From the NCBI GenBank assembly GCA_027314915.1, contig DAHUZZ010000007.1:1-64000 (forward strand): a stretch of DNA of 64,000 bases, written 5' to 3'. Origin of the DNA: Thermoplasmata archaeon (GTDB lineage Archaea > Thermoplasmatota > Thermoplasmata > Lutacidiplasmatales > UBA184). Numbering within the stretch: the stretch's first letter is position 1; each line of letters opens with the position of its first letter. This document shows, piece by piece, positions 24,475-32,761 of the stretch. Under the pieces are notes generated by a model that made no database searches, was not told the DNA's origin, and saw only the letters and a program-made list of their open reading frames with translations. A program made the position numbers and the translations under genes.

Positions 24475-24488
24475 GATACGGGCTATCT
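24475..24488. promoter_or_regulatory. operator-like site, copy 2
   Basis: GATACGGGCTATCT matches copy 1 at 13 of 14 positions. It lies 11 nt upstream of the TATA-like box of the glycoside hydrolase gene, where an activator or BRE-proximal regulator could act. Confidence 0.4.
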
Positions 24489-24498
24489 TGGTAACCTA

Positions 24499-24506
24499 CT
24501 TATACC
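24499..24506 (+). promoter_or_regulatory. TATA box of the glycoside hydrolase gene
   Basis: CTTATACC. Transcription would begin near 24530, leaving a leader of about 55 nt before the TTG start. Confidence 0.45.
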
Positions 24507-24587
24507 GCCGGCACCAGATATTCATCCAGTTACGACGTAGGCGACCGGCGAGCCCCCTCCGCGTCGCCCCGTCGGGGGAGAGCCGCA

Positions 24588-27326
24588 TTGCCCTTCAGTC
24601 ACCTGCGTGCTGCATCGTCGAACGGCAGCGCGAGGAGACGCCCCGCGTTCACGTGGCTCGCGCTCGCCGTGGTGGGGATCGTCCTCCTGTCGGGAGGGTT
24701 CCTTGCGAGGTCGCCCCCGGGTCATCTCCCGCCGCTCGCCGGGGGTCCCTGGGCCGCGGTGCGCGGGACCTCCGAGCGGGCCGCCGTGAGCCCCCCGGGA
24801 ACGGCGAACCTCACCCTCGGGGGCCCGATCGCCACGACCGGCCCGGACTTCTGGGGGATCGTCCCCCAGACCGCGACGGCCAACGGCCTCGCCGACGACC
24901 CGGCGATCGGGAAGTTCCTCAATGCCACGCCGTTCGGGGCCTTCCGGTACGCGGACCTCTCGGACAACTGCAACATCTCGGCGAACGTGGCCTACGCGAA
25001 CGCCGGCGGGGTCTCCGGTCCGTGCGCCCTCAGCATCGCCGCGCTCAAGGCGTGGTGCAGCTCGCGGACGACCCCCTGCGAGACCCTCCTCGACCTTCCG
25101 GCGGAGAACAACAACAGCGCGGAGGATGCCTACATCGCGAACTGGATCGTCCACACGGAGGGGTTCCAGCCGACGTACTGGTCCATCGGCAACGAACCGG
25201 AGATGTGGACCCACTACGGGATCCCCTGGACCCAGTGGAGCTCCTCGGACCGGTCGACGCCGAGCCCGCTCGCCTACGCCCTCGAGGTCCGGGCGGTGAT
25301 CTCCGCGGTGAGGGCCGTCGACCCGGCCGGCAGGTTCATCGGGATCGAGGCCGACTGCCAGTGCATCGCGTCCTGGTTCCAGGAGACCGTGGCGATCAAC
25401 GGGCCGAACCTGTCGGCGATCGCCTACCACACCTACCCGTCGACAAGCCTAGCGACCTCCGAGTCGCTCGCCCAGTTCTACGACCCGCTCGCGAGCTCGG
25501 CCAACCTCAGCACGAGCTCGACGATCGTGCGCAACGACATCCGGGGATGGTGCGCCGCCTGCGACTCGCTGCCGATCCTGGTCACCGAGTACAACGCGGG
25601 GCCGGGCTGGGCTCCGTCGAACCTCGCCGGCACCTACGCGAACGCGGTCTTCCTCGCGGCCTCCACCGTGCAGGGCCTGCTCGCGAACCTGACGACGCTC
25701 ATGGTGTTCAACCTCCAGACGGGCAGCACGAGCACCTTCGGCTACTCGATGATGAACGGCGCGGACCTCGTGGGGCCCACGGGGCAGCTCTATACGGAGC
25801 TCCTCCGGTACCTGCCGGTCGGGACGGTCCGCTCGACCCGGATCCCGGGCGCCCCGTGGAACGTCTGGCCGGTGGCCACCTCGAACTCCACGGACGCCGG
25901 GCTCCTCGTGGTGAACGCGGACCTGACGTCCTGGACGAATTTCTCGACGGCGGATGCGCTGCCGCCCGGGCGCGCGACGCTCATCTCCTGGCAACCGGGG
26001 GAGGCCGCACCGGTCCGCGCGACCGTCGCGCTCCCGGGCCCGGTCTCCGTTCCACCGCAGGGGATCGCGCTCCTGGTCGACCCCCTGGCCGCCCCGGCGC
26101 CCGGCCTCGCGGCCGAGCCGACCGCGTCGCCCGCGGCCGGGATCGCTCCCCTCGCCACCCAGCTCGCGGTCGCCCCGACGGGAGGCGCCCCGCCCTACTC
26201 GGCCACCTGGGCGTTCGGCGACGGCGGCACCGGTCGCGGGCTCGTGACCCACCACAGCTACGCCGCGGCGGGCAACTACACGGCCACGGTCACCGTCACG
26301 GACTCGGCCGGGCGCTCGGCGAACGGTTCGGTCGAGGTCCACGCGTTCGCGCCGCAGCCCGGCTGGTTCGTCTCCGCGTGGGCGAACGTCTCCGCCGGGA
26401 CCGCACCGCTCTCCGCCGAGTTCTCGGCGACGATCCACGGCGGCACTCCGCCCTACCTCGTCACCTGGGACCTCGGGAACGGTGCGAGCGAGCTCGGATC
26501 GAACGCGTCGACCCTCTACACGACGCCCGGCAACTACACGGCCGCGGTCACCGTCATCGACGGCCGCGGGAACACGACCCAGACGACCGTCCCGGTCGAC
26601 GTCGCGCCCACGGACCCCTCCCTGTCCGCGTGGTCGCTCGCGAGCCGGGCGGCGGGCGCCGCGCCGCTCGCGGTCTCGTTCGCCGCGCAGGCCAACGGCA
26701 GCGCGGCGGCGAACTACAGCTGGTCGTTCGGGACCCCGACGGGTCCCGCCTACGGTCCTTCGGTGACGCACACCTTCGAACTCGCGGGCACCTCCTCGGC
26801 CGAGCTCACGATACGTTCCTCCTCGAACACCACGGTCTCGCTCTGGATCCCCGTCCGCGTCTTCGCGCCCCTCTCGGTCGCGCTCGCGTCGCCCTCCCCG
26901 AGCGTGGACCTCGGCCGCTCCGCGAACCTCACGGCGACGCCGGACGGCGGCACGGACCCCATCACCTACTACTGGGCGGTGAACGGGGTCCCCGCGCCCG
27001 GCAACGGGGCGGAACTGAACGTGACCCCGAGCTCCGGGGGCGCGGTGAACGTCTCGGTCACCGCCGTCGATGGGGCCGGGGAGCGGGCGGTCTCCGACCT
27101 CCACCTCGCGGTCCTCCTCCCCTCCGGACCGGGCGACGCCCGCGTCGGCCCCCGGGCGGGCACCGGGTTCGCGGCCGTGGAAGGAGCGGCCCTGGCGATG
27201 GGGCTGCTCCTCGCCGCCGGGCTCGTCGTCGCGGTGCGTCGCCGGGGCCGCGCGCAGCTCCGGCGGACGAGCCCGCTCGGAAGGGCGCCGAAGGGACTCC
27301 CCCGGGCGGGCGACCGCCGGCGCTAG
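24588..27326 (+). CDS. surface glycoside hydrolase (clan GH-A-like) with PKD repeats
   Basis: A 912-residue exported protein, predicted start TTG. After a signal/anchor helix (22-40) comes a TIM-barrel-like hydrolase domain (about 80-420). Its acid/base Glu lies in SIGNEPEMW (E203) and a candidate nucleophile in PILVTEYNAG (E333), the spacing expected of clan GH-A retaining enzymes such as GH39, GH30 or GH79. A beta domain follows, then three PKD-like modules (PPYSATWAFGDGG, PPYLVTWDLGNGA, NYSWSFGTPTGP) and an Ig-like module. A C-terminal helix (ALAMGLLLAAGLVVAV) with Arg-rich tail anchors it. It likely cleaves glycans outside the cell; the substrate is unknown. Confidence 0.75.
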   Translation: MPFSHLRAASSNGSARRRPAFTWLALAVVGIVLLSGGFLARSPPGHLPPLAGGPWAAVRGTSERAAVSPPGTANLTLGGPIATTGPDFWGIVPQTATANGLADDPAIGKFLNATPFGAFRYADLSDNCNISANVAYANAGGVSGPCALSIAALKAWCSSRTTPCETLLDLPAENNNSAEDAYIANWIVHTEGFQPTYWSIGNEPEMWTHYGIPWTQWSSSDRSTPSPLAYALEVRAVISAVRAVDPAGRFIGIEADCQCIASWFQETVAINGPNLSAIAYHTYPSTSLATSESLAQFYDPLASSANLSTSSTIVRNDIRGWCAACDSLPILVTEYNAGPGWAPSNLAGTYANAVFLAASTVQGLLANLTTLMVFNLQTGSTSTFGYSMMNGADLVGPTGQLYTELLRYLPVGTVRSTRIPGAPWNVWPVATSNSTDAGLLVVNADLTSWTNFSTADALPPGRATLISWQPGEAAPVRATVALPGPVSVPPQGIALLVDPLAAPAPGLAAEPTASPAAGIAPLATQLAVAPTGGAPPYSATWAFGDGGTGRGLVTHHSYAAAGNYTATVTVTDSAGRSANGSVEVHAFAPQPGWFVSAWANVSAGTAPLSAEFSATIHGGTPPYLVTWDLGNGASELGSNASTLYTTPGNYTAAVTVIDGRGNTTQTTVPVDVAPTDPSLSAWSLASRAAGAAPLAVSFAAQANGSAAANYSWSFGTPTGPAYGPSVTHTFELAGTSSAELTIRSSSNTTVSLWIPVRVFAPLSVALASPSPSVDLGRSANLTATPDGGTDPITYYWAVNGVPAPGNGAELNVTPSSGGAVNVSVTAVDGAGERAVSDLHLAVLLPSGPGDARVGPRAGTGFAAVEGAALAMGLLLAAGLVVAVRRRGRAQLRRTSPLGRAPKGLPRAGDRRR

Positions 27327-27330
27327 GGCC

Positions 27331-29340
27331 CTAGGGGCCGAGCGGGCGCTCGCAGACCGGGCAGAAGGGCGCTCCCGCGGGGGCCGTCGCCCCGCACTCC
27401 GGGCAGGGGACCACGGGACCCGCGGCCGGAGGATGCGGCGCGGGCTTCCTCCCCGCGGGGCGGTGCCGGGCCCCGTTCCAGGCCACCGCGATCCCCACCA
27501 GAAGGAGCGCCGCGATGACCGCCACGCCCACGTAGGCGAGCACGCCCGCGAAGGGGCCGGTGGGCGGCGGGGCGATGGGGATCGTGGCCGTCGCCGGCCG
27601 GACGGTGACGATCGTGCGGGCCGAGACCTTCCCGCCGGAGGCATCCCCGACCGTGAGCACGACCGTGTACTCGGAGGGGGACGCCCACGCGTGGGAGGTG
27701 GTGCAGCCGGTGGCGGTGTGGGAGTCCCCGAACGCCCACGTGCACTGGTAGGCCCCGATCCCGCCGTCGACCGCGGCCGAGAGGTTGATCGGGTCGCCGG
27801 CCGGGGGGAGCGCGTCGGAGAGGCCGATGTGCGCCGTCAGGGGCAGACCGATCTCGACGTTCGCCAGGCTCACGTTCGCCGCGACCCCCAGGCCGTCGGT
27901 GACGGTGAGCTCCACGGTGTAGTTGCCCGCGTGGAGGTAGGCGTGCTCGGCGAGCGGCCCGGTGGCGGTCCCGCCGTCGCCGAACTCCCAGAGGTAGCTG
28001 TAGGGCGGGCCCGCACCCCCGGAGGCCGCGCCGGAGAAGTTGAGCGTCTGCGCGATCGCGGCGTCCGACTCCGAGACCTGGCCCGCGACCAGGAGCGGGG
28101 CGATGCGGACCGGGACCGAAGCGGAGGACCGGCCCCCGGCCGAGTCGACGACCGTGACGACGGCGGTGAAGTTCCCCGGGGCGGTGTAGCCGTGCGTGAC
28201 CCGGGCCCCGTCCGCCGTCCCGCCGTCGCCGAAGTTCCACGAGATGCTGCGCAGCGGGGCGAGCCCGCCGGTCACCGACGCGTTGAACTCGAGGGCGTAG
28301 CCGGGGTCCGCCACCGCGTGGCTCACGGTCGCGTTCACCGCGGGGAGCGCGTACACGGCGAGGGAGAAGTCCGTGGACGAGGCCGGGTCCGAGAGGAGGT
28401 CCGTCACGGTGCACTGCGCGGTGTAGATGCCGGGCTGCCGGTAGGCGTGGGTCGTGTTGGCCGTGTCGGAGCTCGTCCCGTCCCCGAAGCTCCAGAGGTA
28501 CTGGTAGGGCGGCAGACCCCCGCTCGCCGAGCAGGAGAAGTTCCCGGCCTGTCCGACGTCCTCGGCGGCGGGCTGGACCGCCGCGTTCGCCGACAGCGGC
28601 GCGATCCAGGAGATGTTCACGACGTCCGAGGGGTTGCTCACCGCCTGCTCCCCGCAGCAAAAGTCCACGATGGTGACCTCGAACTGGTCGTACTGCCGGA
28701 ACGGGGAGGTGAGCGCGAGCGTCGTGTTGTTGACGTCCCCGATCTGGTCGAGGGCCGTCCACGGCCCGCCGGAGCTCGCGCCGCTGAACACGTAGTCCGA
28801 GAAGGTGATCGGCCCGCCGTACGTCGCGTAGTTCGTCCAGGCGAACTCCGGCCGCGCCCGGTGCGGGTGCAGGACGAGACGCGGGTCCCTGGGCTGGGTC
28901 GCGCGGAGGACCGAGGAGCTCGCGCTCCGGTCGAGCGGCCCCTGGACCGCCACCTGGTAGTCGTAGGTCGTGGCGGGCGCGAGGCCCGTGACGGTGAAGT
29001 TGGCGGAGGTCGCGTTGAGTACGCTGGTCACGTTCGACCACGGCCCCCCGGGCCCCTCGGTGGAGACCTGGAGCGTGCTCGTCCCCTGGGCACCCTCGCT
29101 CGATCCGTTCCAGCTCAGCCCGAGGACCGTGGGGTCCATCCCGGTGACCTGGAGCTGGCCCCCGGTCCCGTGGTCCCCCGCCACGGGAGCGTCCGCCCCC
29201 CGTCCGATCGCCGCCCGGTCGATCCCGGGCGGAGCGCCGGGCGCCCCCGGTGCACGGGGCGTCTCGAAGCCCGAGAGGGCGATCGAGAGCACCACCACCG
29301 ACGTCGCCAAGGCAAGAAGCCGTCCCGGCCGTGACTCCAT
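27331..29340 (-). CDS. surface FN3/PKD protein with cytoplasmic zinc ribbon
   Basis: About 669 residues from the ATG at 29340; a TTG five codons upstream is possible. The signal peptide is followed by two fibronectin III-like modules (LQVTGMDPTVLGLSWNGSS, ATTYDYQVAV) and about four PKD modules recognisable by WSFGDG, WNFGDGG, WEFGDGG and WAFGDSH. One helix (FAGVLAYVGVAVIAALLLVG) leads to a cytoplasmic tail ending in a zinc ribbon, CPECGATAPAGAPFCPVCER. An external adhesive stalk joined to an internal zinc ribbon is unusual and suggests signalling or assembly across the membrane. It converges on the glycoside hydrolase gene, with 4 nt between them. Confidence 0.8.
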   Translation of the reverse strand: MESRPGRLLALATSVVVLSIALSGFETPRAPGAPGAPPGIDRAAIGRGADAPVAGDHGTGGQLQVTGMDPTVLGLSWNGSSEGAQGTSTLQVSTEGPGGPWSNVTSVLNATSANFTVTGLAPATTYDYQVAVQGPLDRSASSSVLRATQPRDPRLVLHPHRARPEFAWTNYATYGGPITFSDYVFSGASSGGPWTALDQIGDVNNTTLALTSPFRQYDQFEVTIVDFCCGEQAVSNPSDVVNISWIAPLSANAAVQPAAEDVGQAGNFSCSASGGLPPYQYLWSFGDGTSSDTANTTHAYRQPGIYTAQCTVTDLLSDPASSTDFSLAVYALPAVNATVSHAVADPGYALEFNASVTGGLAPLRSISWNFGDGGTADGARVTHGYTAPGNFTAVVTVVDSAGGRSSASVPVRIAPLLVAGQVSESDAAIAQTLNFSGAASGGAGPPYSYLWEFGDGGTATGPLAEHAYLHAGNYTVELTVTDGLGVAANVSLANVEIGLPLTAHIGLSDALPPAGDPINLSAAVDGGIGAYQCTWAFGDSHTATGCTTSHAWASPSEYTVVLTVGDASGGKVSARTIVTVRPATATIPIAPPPTGPFAGVLAYVGVAVIAALLLVGIAVAWNGARHRPAGRKPAPHPPAAGPVVPCPECGATAPAGAPFCPVCERPLGP

Positions 29341-29384
29341 ACTCGGGCGACCCAATGCCCGCTCGGACCCGGGTCGCCCGCTTA

Positions 29385-29393
29385 TCGGGGTCG
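29385..29393 (-). promoter_or_regulatory. TATA-like box of the FN3/PKD gene
   Basis: The minus strand reads GATAAGCGG, about 48 nt before the ATG at 29340 and about 33 nt before the alternative TTG. Confidence 0.3.
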
Positions 29394-29464
29394 TTGTGGA
29401 CCGGTTATCCGCTCGCCGGTCCGTGCGTGGGGGCGACCCGACGCGCGGAGCCCCTCGGCGGAGC

Positions 29465-29725
29465 TCAGGAGCTCGCCGGGGCGGCGGGGGCCGCCGGTGG
29501 GGCGGGGGCGGCGGGCTTCGGGCCCCGTCCCTTGGGCTTCTCGGCCTTCGGGGGCGGGGGAGCCTTCGATTCGGAGTAGCCGCACCGGCCGCACGAGCGC
29601 CGGTTGGCGTGCTCGGCCAGGAAGATGCCGGGGCCGCACTTGGGGCAGGACTTGTGGGTCCGGCCCAGCGTCTCGCCCTTCGCCTCGTACAGCCCGATGC
29701 GTGCTTTCGCCACGGTCCCGCTCAC
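29465..29725 (-). CDS. rps27ae: small-subunit ribosomal protein eS31 (S27ae)
   Basis: An 86-residue zinc-ribbon protein of the 30S subunit head/beak region. [19 protein letters not shown] followed by GRC gives a C-x2-C...C-x2-C zinc site. The ribosomal core ends near residue 53. The rest is an Ala/Pro/Lys-rich tail with no homologue in the roughly 50-60-residue archaeal family. The start is GTG, overlapping the S24e stop in GTGA, so translation is coupled. It is the last gene of the rpo7-spt4-DPCK-S24e-S27ae operon. Confidence 0.92.
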   Translation of the reverse strand: MSGTVAKARIGLYEAKGETLGRTHKSCPKCGPGIFLAEHANRRSCGRCGYSESKAPPPPKAEKPKGRGPKPAAPAPPAAPAAPASS

Positions 29726-30204
29726 TCCTTCTTGGCGTCCGGCGCCGCAGGGGCCTTGGGAGCCTTGGCGGCCTTGGTCGGCTTCGCCGGCTTCGCGGCG
29801 GCCTCCCCCTCCGCCGGGGCGGGTGGCTTCGGCGCGGGCTCCGGTTCCGCCTTGGGCGGGGCGGGCGCGGCGGGGGCCGCGACCGGGGCCGCTTCGGTGC
29901 CGGGGGCTTGGGCGACGGCCTTCTCCTTGAGCCCGTTGCGGATCAGGATGTGCTCGCGGCTGATGGACTTCGCCGCGTCGGCGCTCGTGTAGGCGAGGGC
30001 CTCCCCGCGGGTCTGCGGGGCGCCGAACCGCGCGCGCATCCGCTCGATGACGAGCCGCTCCTTGGGGACCTTGAGCTGCTTGGCGAGCTCGCCGCGCACC
30101 TGATCGATCGTCGGCGTGGGGGCCTCGGCGTGGGTGATCTCGAACCGGTACTCGGTGCGCTGGAGGAGCGGGTTCGCCCGTTCCTCGAGAATCTTAAGCT
30201 CCAA
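29722..30204 (-). CDS. rps24e: small-subunit ribosomal protein eS24 (S24e)
   Basis: A 160-residue protein with the S24e core at residues 1-100: [20 protein letters not shown], then [20 protein letters not shown] and [13 protein letters not shown]. The core matches the usual archaeal length, but about 60 residues of Ala/Pro/Lys repeats follow ([29 protein letters not shown]). The predicted start is TTG at 30204 because the family begins at this point. It lies inside the end of the dephospho-CoA kinase gene (11-nt overlap). An ATG at 30294 would add 30 residues read from that gene out of frame. Confidence 0.92.
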   Translation of the reverse strand: MELKILEERANPLLQRTEYRFEITHAEAPTPTIDQVRGELAKQLKVPKERLVIERMRARFGAPQTRGEALAYTSADAAKSISREHILIRNGLKEKAVAQAPGTEAAPVAAPAAPAPPKAEPEPAPKPPAPAEGEAAAKPAKPTKAAKAPKAPAAPDAKKE

Positions 30205-30751
30205 GGTCCACCCGCCTGAGTTCCATCTGTGCGATGAGCGCCCGTACTCGCTCCTTCCCCACGGCGTCCACCGGGACGAAGGAGACCCCAGCACCCGGGA
30301 TGCCGTATATAACGGTGGCCCCGACGGGGAGCGACTCGACGAGGGCGAGGGCGCCGAGGTCCTCCTCCCCCCGCACCACGATGAGCCCGCCGTCCCCCGC
30401 CGCGAGCTCCCGCACCGCGCGGCGGAGCCGTTCGGTGAGCATCCCGGGCGGGTTCCGGACCTCGACCGAGCGCTTCCGGGCCAGGACCTCGAAGGCGCGC
30501 CGGTCGACCGGCTCGTTCCGCTGCGTCGTGTAGTCCACGATCCCCACGAGCGGGACCTTCCCCAGCGCGAGCGCGAGCGCCGTGACGCGGTCCCCGCAGG
30601 AGCCGAAGAGGCGCAGGTGCCGGATGCGGGCCTCGGCCTCCTCGCCGGCGAAGACCGGCCCGTAGCGGTCGGCGAGCGCGCCGCGGAGTCCCTCGGGGAC
30701 TACCCAGACGCGCTCCTCACTTGACTCGGAGCGCGTAGCGGCCCGCGGCAT
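30194..30751 (-). CDS. GTP-dependent dephospho-CoA kinase (DUF359)
   Basis: A 185-residue member of the archaeal DUF359 family, which carries out the last step of coenzyme A synthesis with GTP. The family pattern is clear: SCGDRVTALAL, VPLVGIVDYTTQR, a VRNPPGMLTERLR block, the VRGEEDLGALAL signature, and GATVIYGIPGAG. The ATG at 30751 lies 34 nt inside the end of spt4. No in-frame start is nearer, so the overlap is probably real. Position between spt4 and S24e is the conserved archaeal arrangement for this family. Confidence 0.88.
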   Translation of the reverse strand: MPRAATRSESSEERVWVVPEGLRGALADRYGPVFAGEEAEARIRHLRLFGSCGDRVTALALALGKVPLVGIVDYTTQRNEPVDRRAFEVLARKRSVEVRNPPGMLTERLRRAVRELAAGDGGLIVVRGEEDLGALALVESLPVGATVIYGIPGAGVSFVPVDAVGKERVRALIAQMELRRVDLGA

Positions 30752-30902
30752 GGATCCCCATCTTCCGGGCGATCTCCGACCGCTCGGGATCGATCACGAC
30801 GAGGTAGCCCTGCCACTCGCGGGAGACCTCTCCGCCGCACCGGGGGCACTTGTTCGCCTCGGTGATCGTCCGGCAGTTCTTGCACGCCTTGAGGCTGATC
30901 AT
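30717..30902 (-). CDS. spt4: transcription elongation factor Spt4
   Basis: A 61-residue archaeal Spt4 (formerly RpoE''), partner of Spt5 on the RNA polymerase clamp. The zinc ribbon is KACKNCRTI plus NKCPRCGGEVS. The conserved YLVVIDPERSEIARKMGI carries the Spt5-binding region and the invariant I-D-P. The true start is ATG 30902, overlapping the rpo7 stop in ATGA. Open sequence further upstream is a shadow of rpo7. Spt5 (nusG) is not in the window. Confidence 0.94.
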   Translation of the reverse strand: MISLKACKNCRTITEANKCPRCGGEVSREWQGYLVVIDPERSEIARKMGIHAAGRYALRVK

Positions 30903-31552
30903 GAGGATCCTGCCGCCGGGGTGGCCTTCGCGCCGGCGGACTTCGCGGGCGCCTCCCGCTTCCCGGTCGTCCGCTCCGGCTTGCGGCCGCCGGCCTTCTC
31001 CTCCGCCTTCTTGCGCGCCTCCTGGATCCACTCGAGGCGGCCCAGGCCCGGCTGGCGCATCGTGAGCCCGATGCGGCTGTCCCGGGGGGAGATCTCGGAG
31101 AGCGAGAGGGAGACGATCCGGCCCCGCACCTTGTAGCCGACCTTGAGGTCCTTCTTGGTCTCGACGCCGACGAGCCGCTGGTTGTGCTCGTCGATGTTGA
31201 CCCGGTCGTCCATGATCTGGGAGACGTGGAGGAGGCCGTCGAGCGGCCCGAACCGCACGAACGCGCCGAACTTCCGGATCTCGACGATGGCGCCCTCGAC
31301 GACCTCCTGGAGCTCGGGACGGAAGAGGAGGGCGTGGTACTCGACCTCCTGGTAGACGCCGCCGTCGCCGTGGATGATGTGCCCCTCCCCGATGGGGGTC
31401 ACCTCCCGGATCATCACGGTCAGGTTCTGGCCGTCGACGAGCTTCCCCTCGAACTGCTGCTGCGCGAGCTCGGGGAGCACCGTCGCGAGCTTCAGGCCGA
31501 GGCGCTCGGGGGGGATGCGAACGACCGCGTGCCGGTGGTCCAGATAGTACAT
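30899..31552 (-). CDS. rpo7: RNA polymerase subunit Rpo7 (RpoE')
   Basis: A 217-residue stalk subunit that, with Rpo4, contacts nascent RNA and the open complex. The N-terminal RNP-like half begins MYYLDHRHAVVRIPPERLG. The C-terminal S1/OB domain shows VEGAIVEIRKFGAFVRFGPL and GLLHVSQIMDD. After the normal end near residue 180, a Lys/Ala/Pro-rich tail of about 35 residues follows (ARKKAEEKAGGRKPERTTGK onward), which most archaeal Rpo7 lack. It heads the operon, with a TATA box about 27 nt before the ATG and hence a leaderless mRNA. Confidence 0.95.
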   Translation of the reverse strand: MYYLDHRHAVVRIPPERLGLKLATVLPELAQQQFEGKLVDGQNLTVMIREVTPIGEGHIIHGDGGVYQEVEYHALLFRPELQEVVEGAIVEIRKFGAFVRFGPLDGLLHVSQIMDDRVNIDEHNQRLVGVETKKDLKVGYKVRGRIVSLSLSEISPRDSRIGLTMRQPGLGRLEWIQEARKKAEEKAGGRKPERTTGKREAPAKSAGAKATPAAGSS

Positions 31553-31574
31553 TCCGGCCGCCGACCTAGACGGC

Positions 31575-31584
31575 GTATATGATG
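31575..31584 (-). promoter_or_regulatory. TATA box of the rpo7 operon
   Basis: The minus strand reads CATCATATAC, centred about 27 nt upstream of the rpo7 ATG. Confidence 0.55.
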
Positions 31585-31622
31585 GTTGCGAGGAGCGCGG
31601 AGGCCCCTCCCGCCGCGCGTTC

Positions 31623-32648
31623 CTACGGCCGGAGCCCCAGGGTCCGGTCCGTGATCGCCATCGAGCGCTCGGCGTCGGGGGCCAGGTCGAACATGGCGCG
31701 GACCGCGTCGATGTTCTCGGGCACGACGATCGACTCCTGGTGGATCGCCTGGAAGAACGCGATCTCCCGGCCGTCCAGGTGGAACCCCTCGTCCCAGAGG
31801 ACGTTCTCCATCATGTCGGGCCGGGGCCCGATCCCGAGGTCCCGGGCGTACTCCATCACCTGGGGCGTCCCGGCCACCCCCTCCCACGCGTGGAAGAGCC
31901 GGAACCGCCGCGTGCCGCGGAAGGCCTCGCGCAGCTCCTCGACGTCGCGGGGCGCGCGGGCGAGCTCGACCTGGTTCACGTGGACGTGCATGAGCGTGGT
32001 CGGCACCACGACCGCGGTCGTCCGCAGGTGGAGATCGGGGTAGATGGTCCGGACGTCGGGGCCGTGGTGGCTCGGGATGTGGAAGCTCGGAAGGATGCCG
32101 TTGATCGGCCCGCGCTGGCTCTCGGCCGGGTCGGCGGCGCGCCGGATGATCGTCGCATCCCACCGCGCGACCCCCCAGCGGGACCGGAGGATCGCCGCCG
32201 CCCGGGCGAGCCCGGTCGTGTTGCAGGAGACGACGCGCACCCGGCGGAGCCCCCGGCACTCCCCATAGTTCGCGAGCGCGCTGAAGGAACGCTCGGCGAT
32301 CTCTGCCTTCTCGCCCCCCTGGAAGATGGCCTTGAGCGAGCTCCGCCGGTCGTACAGCTTCGCGTTCTCCTTGCCCACCTTCTCCGGCGCGCAGTCGATC
32401 ACGACGTCGCACTGGCCCAGCAGATCGTCGAGCGACCCGGCGGTCGGGATCCCGGCCGCCTCGAACGCCTTCGTCCCCGCGTCGCCCGCGATGAAGAGCG
32501 GGTAGCCCTTCCGCACGGCGGTGGCGGCCTCGAAGCTGGGCCGGGTCTTCGCCACCCCGACGAGCTTCAGGTCCGGCTGGCGGGCCACCGCGTCGGCGAC
32601 GCGCTTGCCGATGGTGCCGTACCCGTTGACCGCGACCCGAACCGCCAT
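31623..32648 (-). CDS. gap: type II glyceraldehyde-3-phosphate dehydrogenase
   Basis: A 341-residue archaeal phosphorylating GAPDH, interconverting glyceraldehyde-3-phosphate and 1,3-bisphosphoglycerate. The Rossmann start is VRVAVNGYGTIGKRVADAV. The catalytic Cys142 lies in VVSCNTTGLAR. INGILPSFHIPSHHGPDV and MHVHVNQVE are hallmarks of the archaeal type II class, distinct from bacterial Gap. Length is normal. A strong TATA box (TTTTTATG) lies about 35 nt before the ATG. It is divergent from the acyl-CoA dehydrogenase, with 113 nt between the two start codons. Confidence 0.95.
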   Translation of the reverse strand: MAVRVAVNGYGTIGKRVADAVARQPDLKLVGVAKTRPSFEAATAVRKGYPLFIAGDAGTKAFEAAGIPTAGSLDDLLGQCDVVIDCAPEKVGKENAKLYDRRSSLKAIFQGGEKAEIAERSFSALANYGECRGLRRVRVVSCNTTGLARAAAILRSRWGVARWDATIIRRAADPAESQRGPINGILPSFHIPSHHGPDVRTIYPDLHLRTTAVVVPTTLMHVHVNQVELARAPRDVEELREAFRGTRRFRLFHAWEGVAGTPQVMEYARDLGIGPRPDMMENVLWDEGFHLDGREIAFFQAIHQESIVVPENIDAVRAMFDLAPDAERSMAITDRTLGLRP

Positions 32649-32677
32649 GGTCTCCGCGCCGGGAGCAGCCGGCCCGG

Positions 32678-32687
32678 CATAAAAACG
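32678..32687 (-). promoter_or_regulatory. TATA box of gap
   Basis: The minus strand reads CGTTTTTATG, centred 35 nt before the start codon. It is one of the most AT-rich sites in the window. Confidence 0.55.
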
Positions 32688-32730
32688 GTCCCGGACCCGG
32701 GATCCCCCGCGCGGGTGGGCGCGCCGAACG

Positions 32731-32740
32731 CTTTATCGGC
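32731..32740 (+). promoter_or_regulatory. TATA box of the acyl-CoA dehydrogenase gene
   Basis: CTTTATCGGC is centred 27 nt before the ATG at 32762, so the transcript is leaderless. Confidence 0.55.
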
Positions 32741-32761
32741 GCGCGTTCCCGCTCGGTCGGC

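Larger units (their letters stand above)
24248..24587. other. 340-base divergent promoter region
   Basis: This spacer separates the surface-protein gene (minus) and the glycoside hydrolase gene (plus). It holds a promoter at each end, two copies of a 14-nt imperfect inverted repeat, and a GCGCGATCGCGC palindrome around 24373-24385. No coding frame is convincing. Confidence 0.5.

Noticed and set aside
22514-27334. A 1,606-codon plus-strand open frame overlapping the surface genes
   Set aside because: The peptide is Arg/Gly/Pro-rich without domains and is a frame shadow of three well-supported genes.
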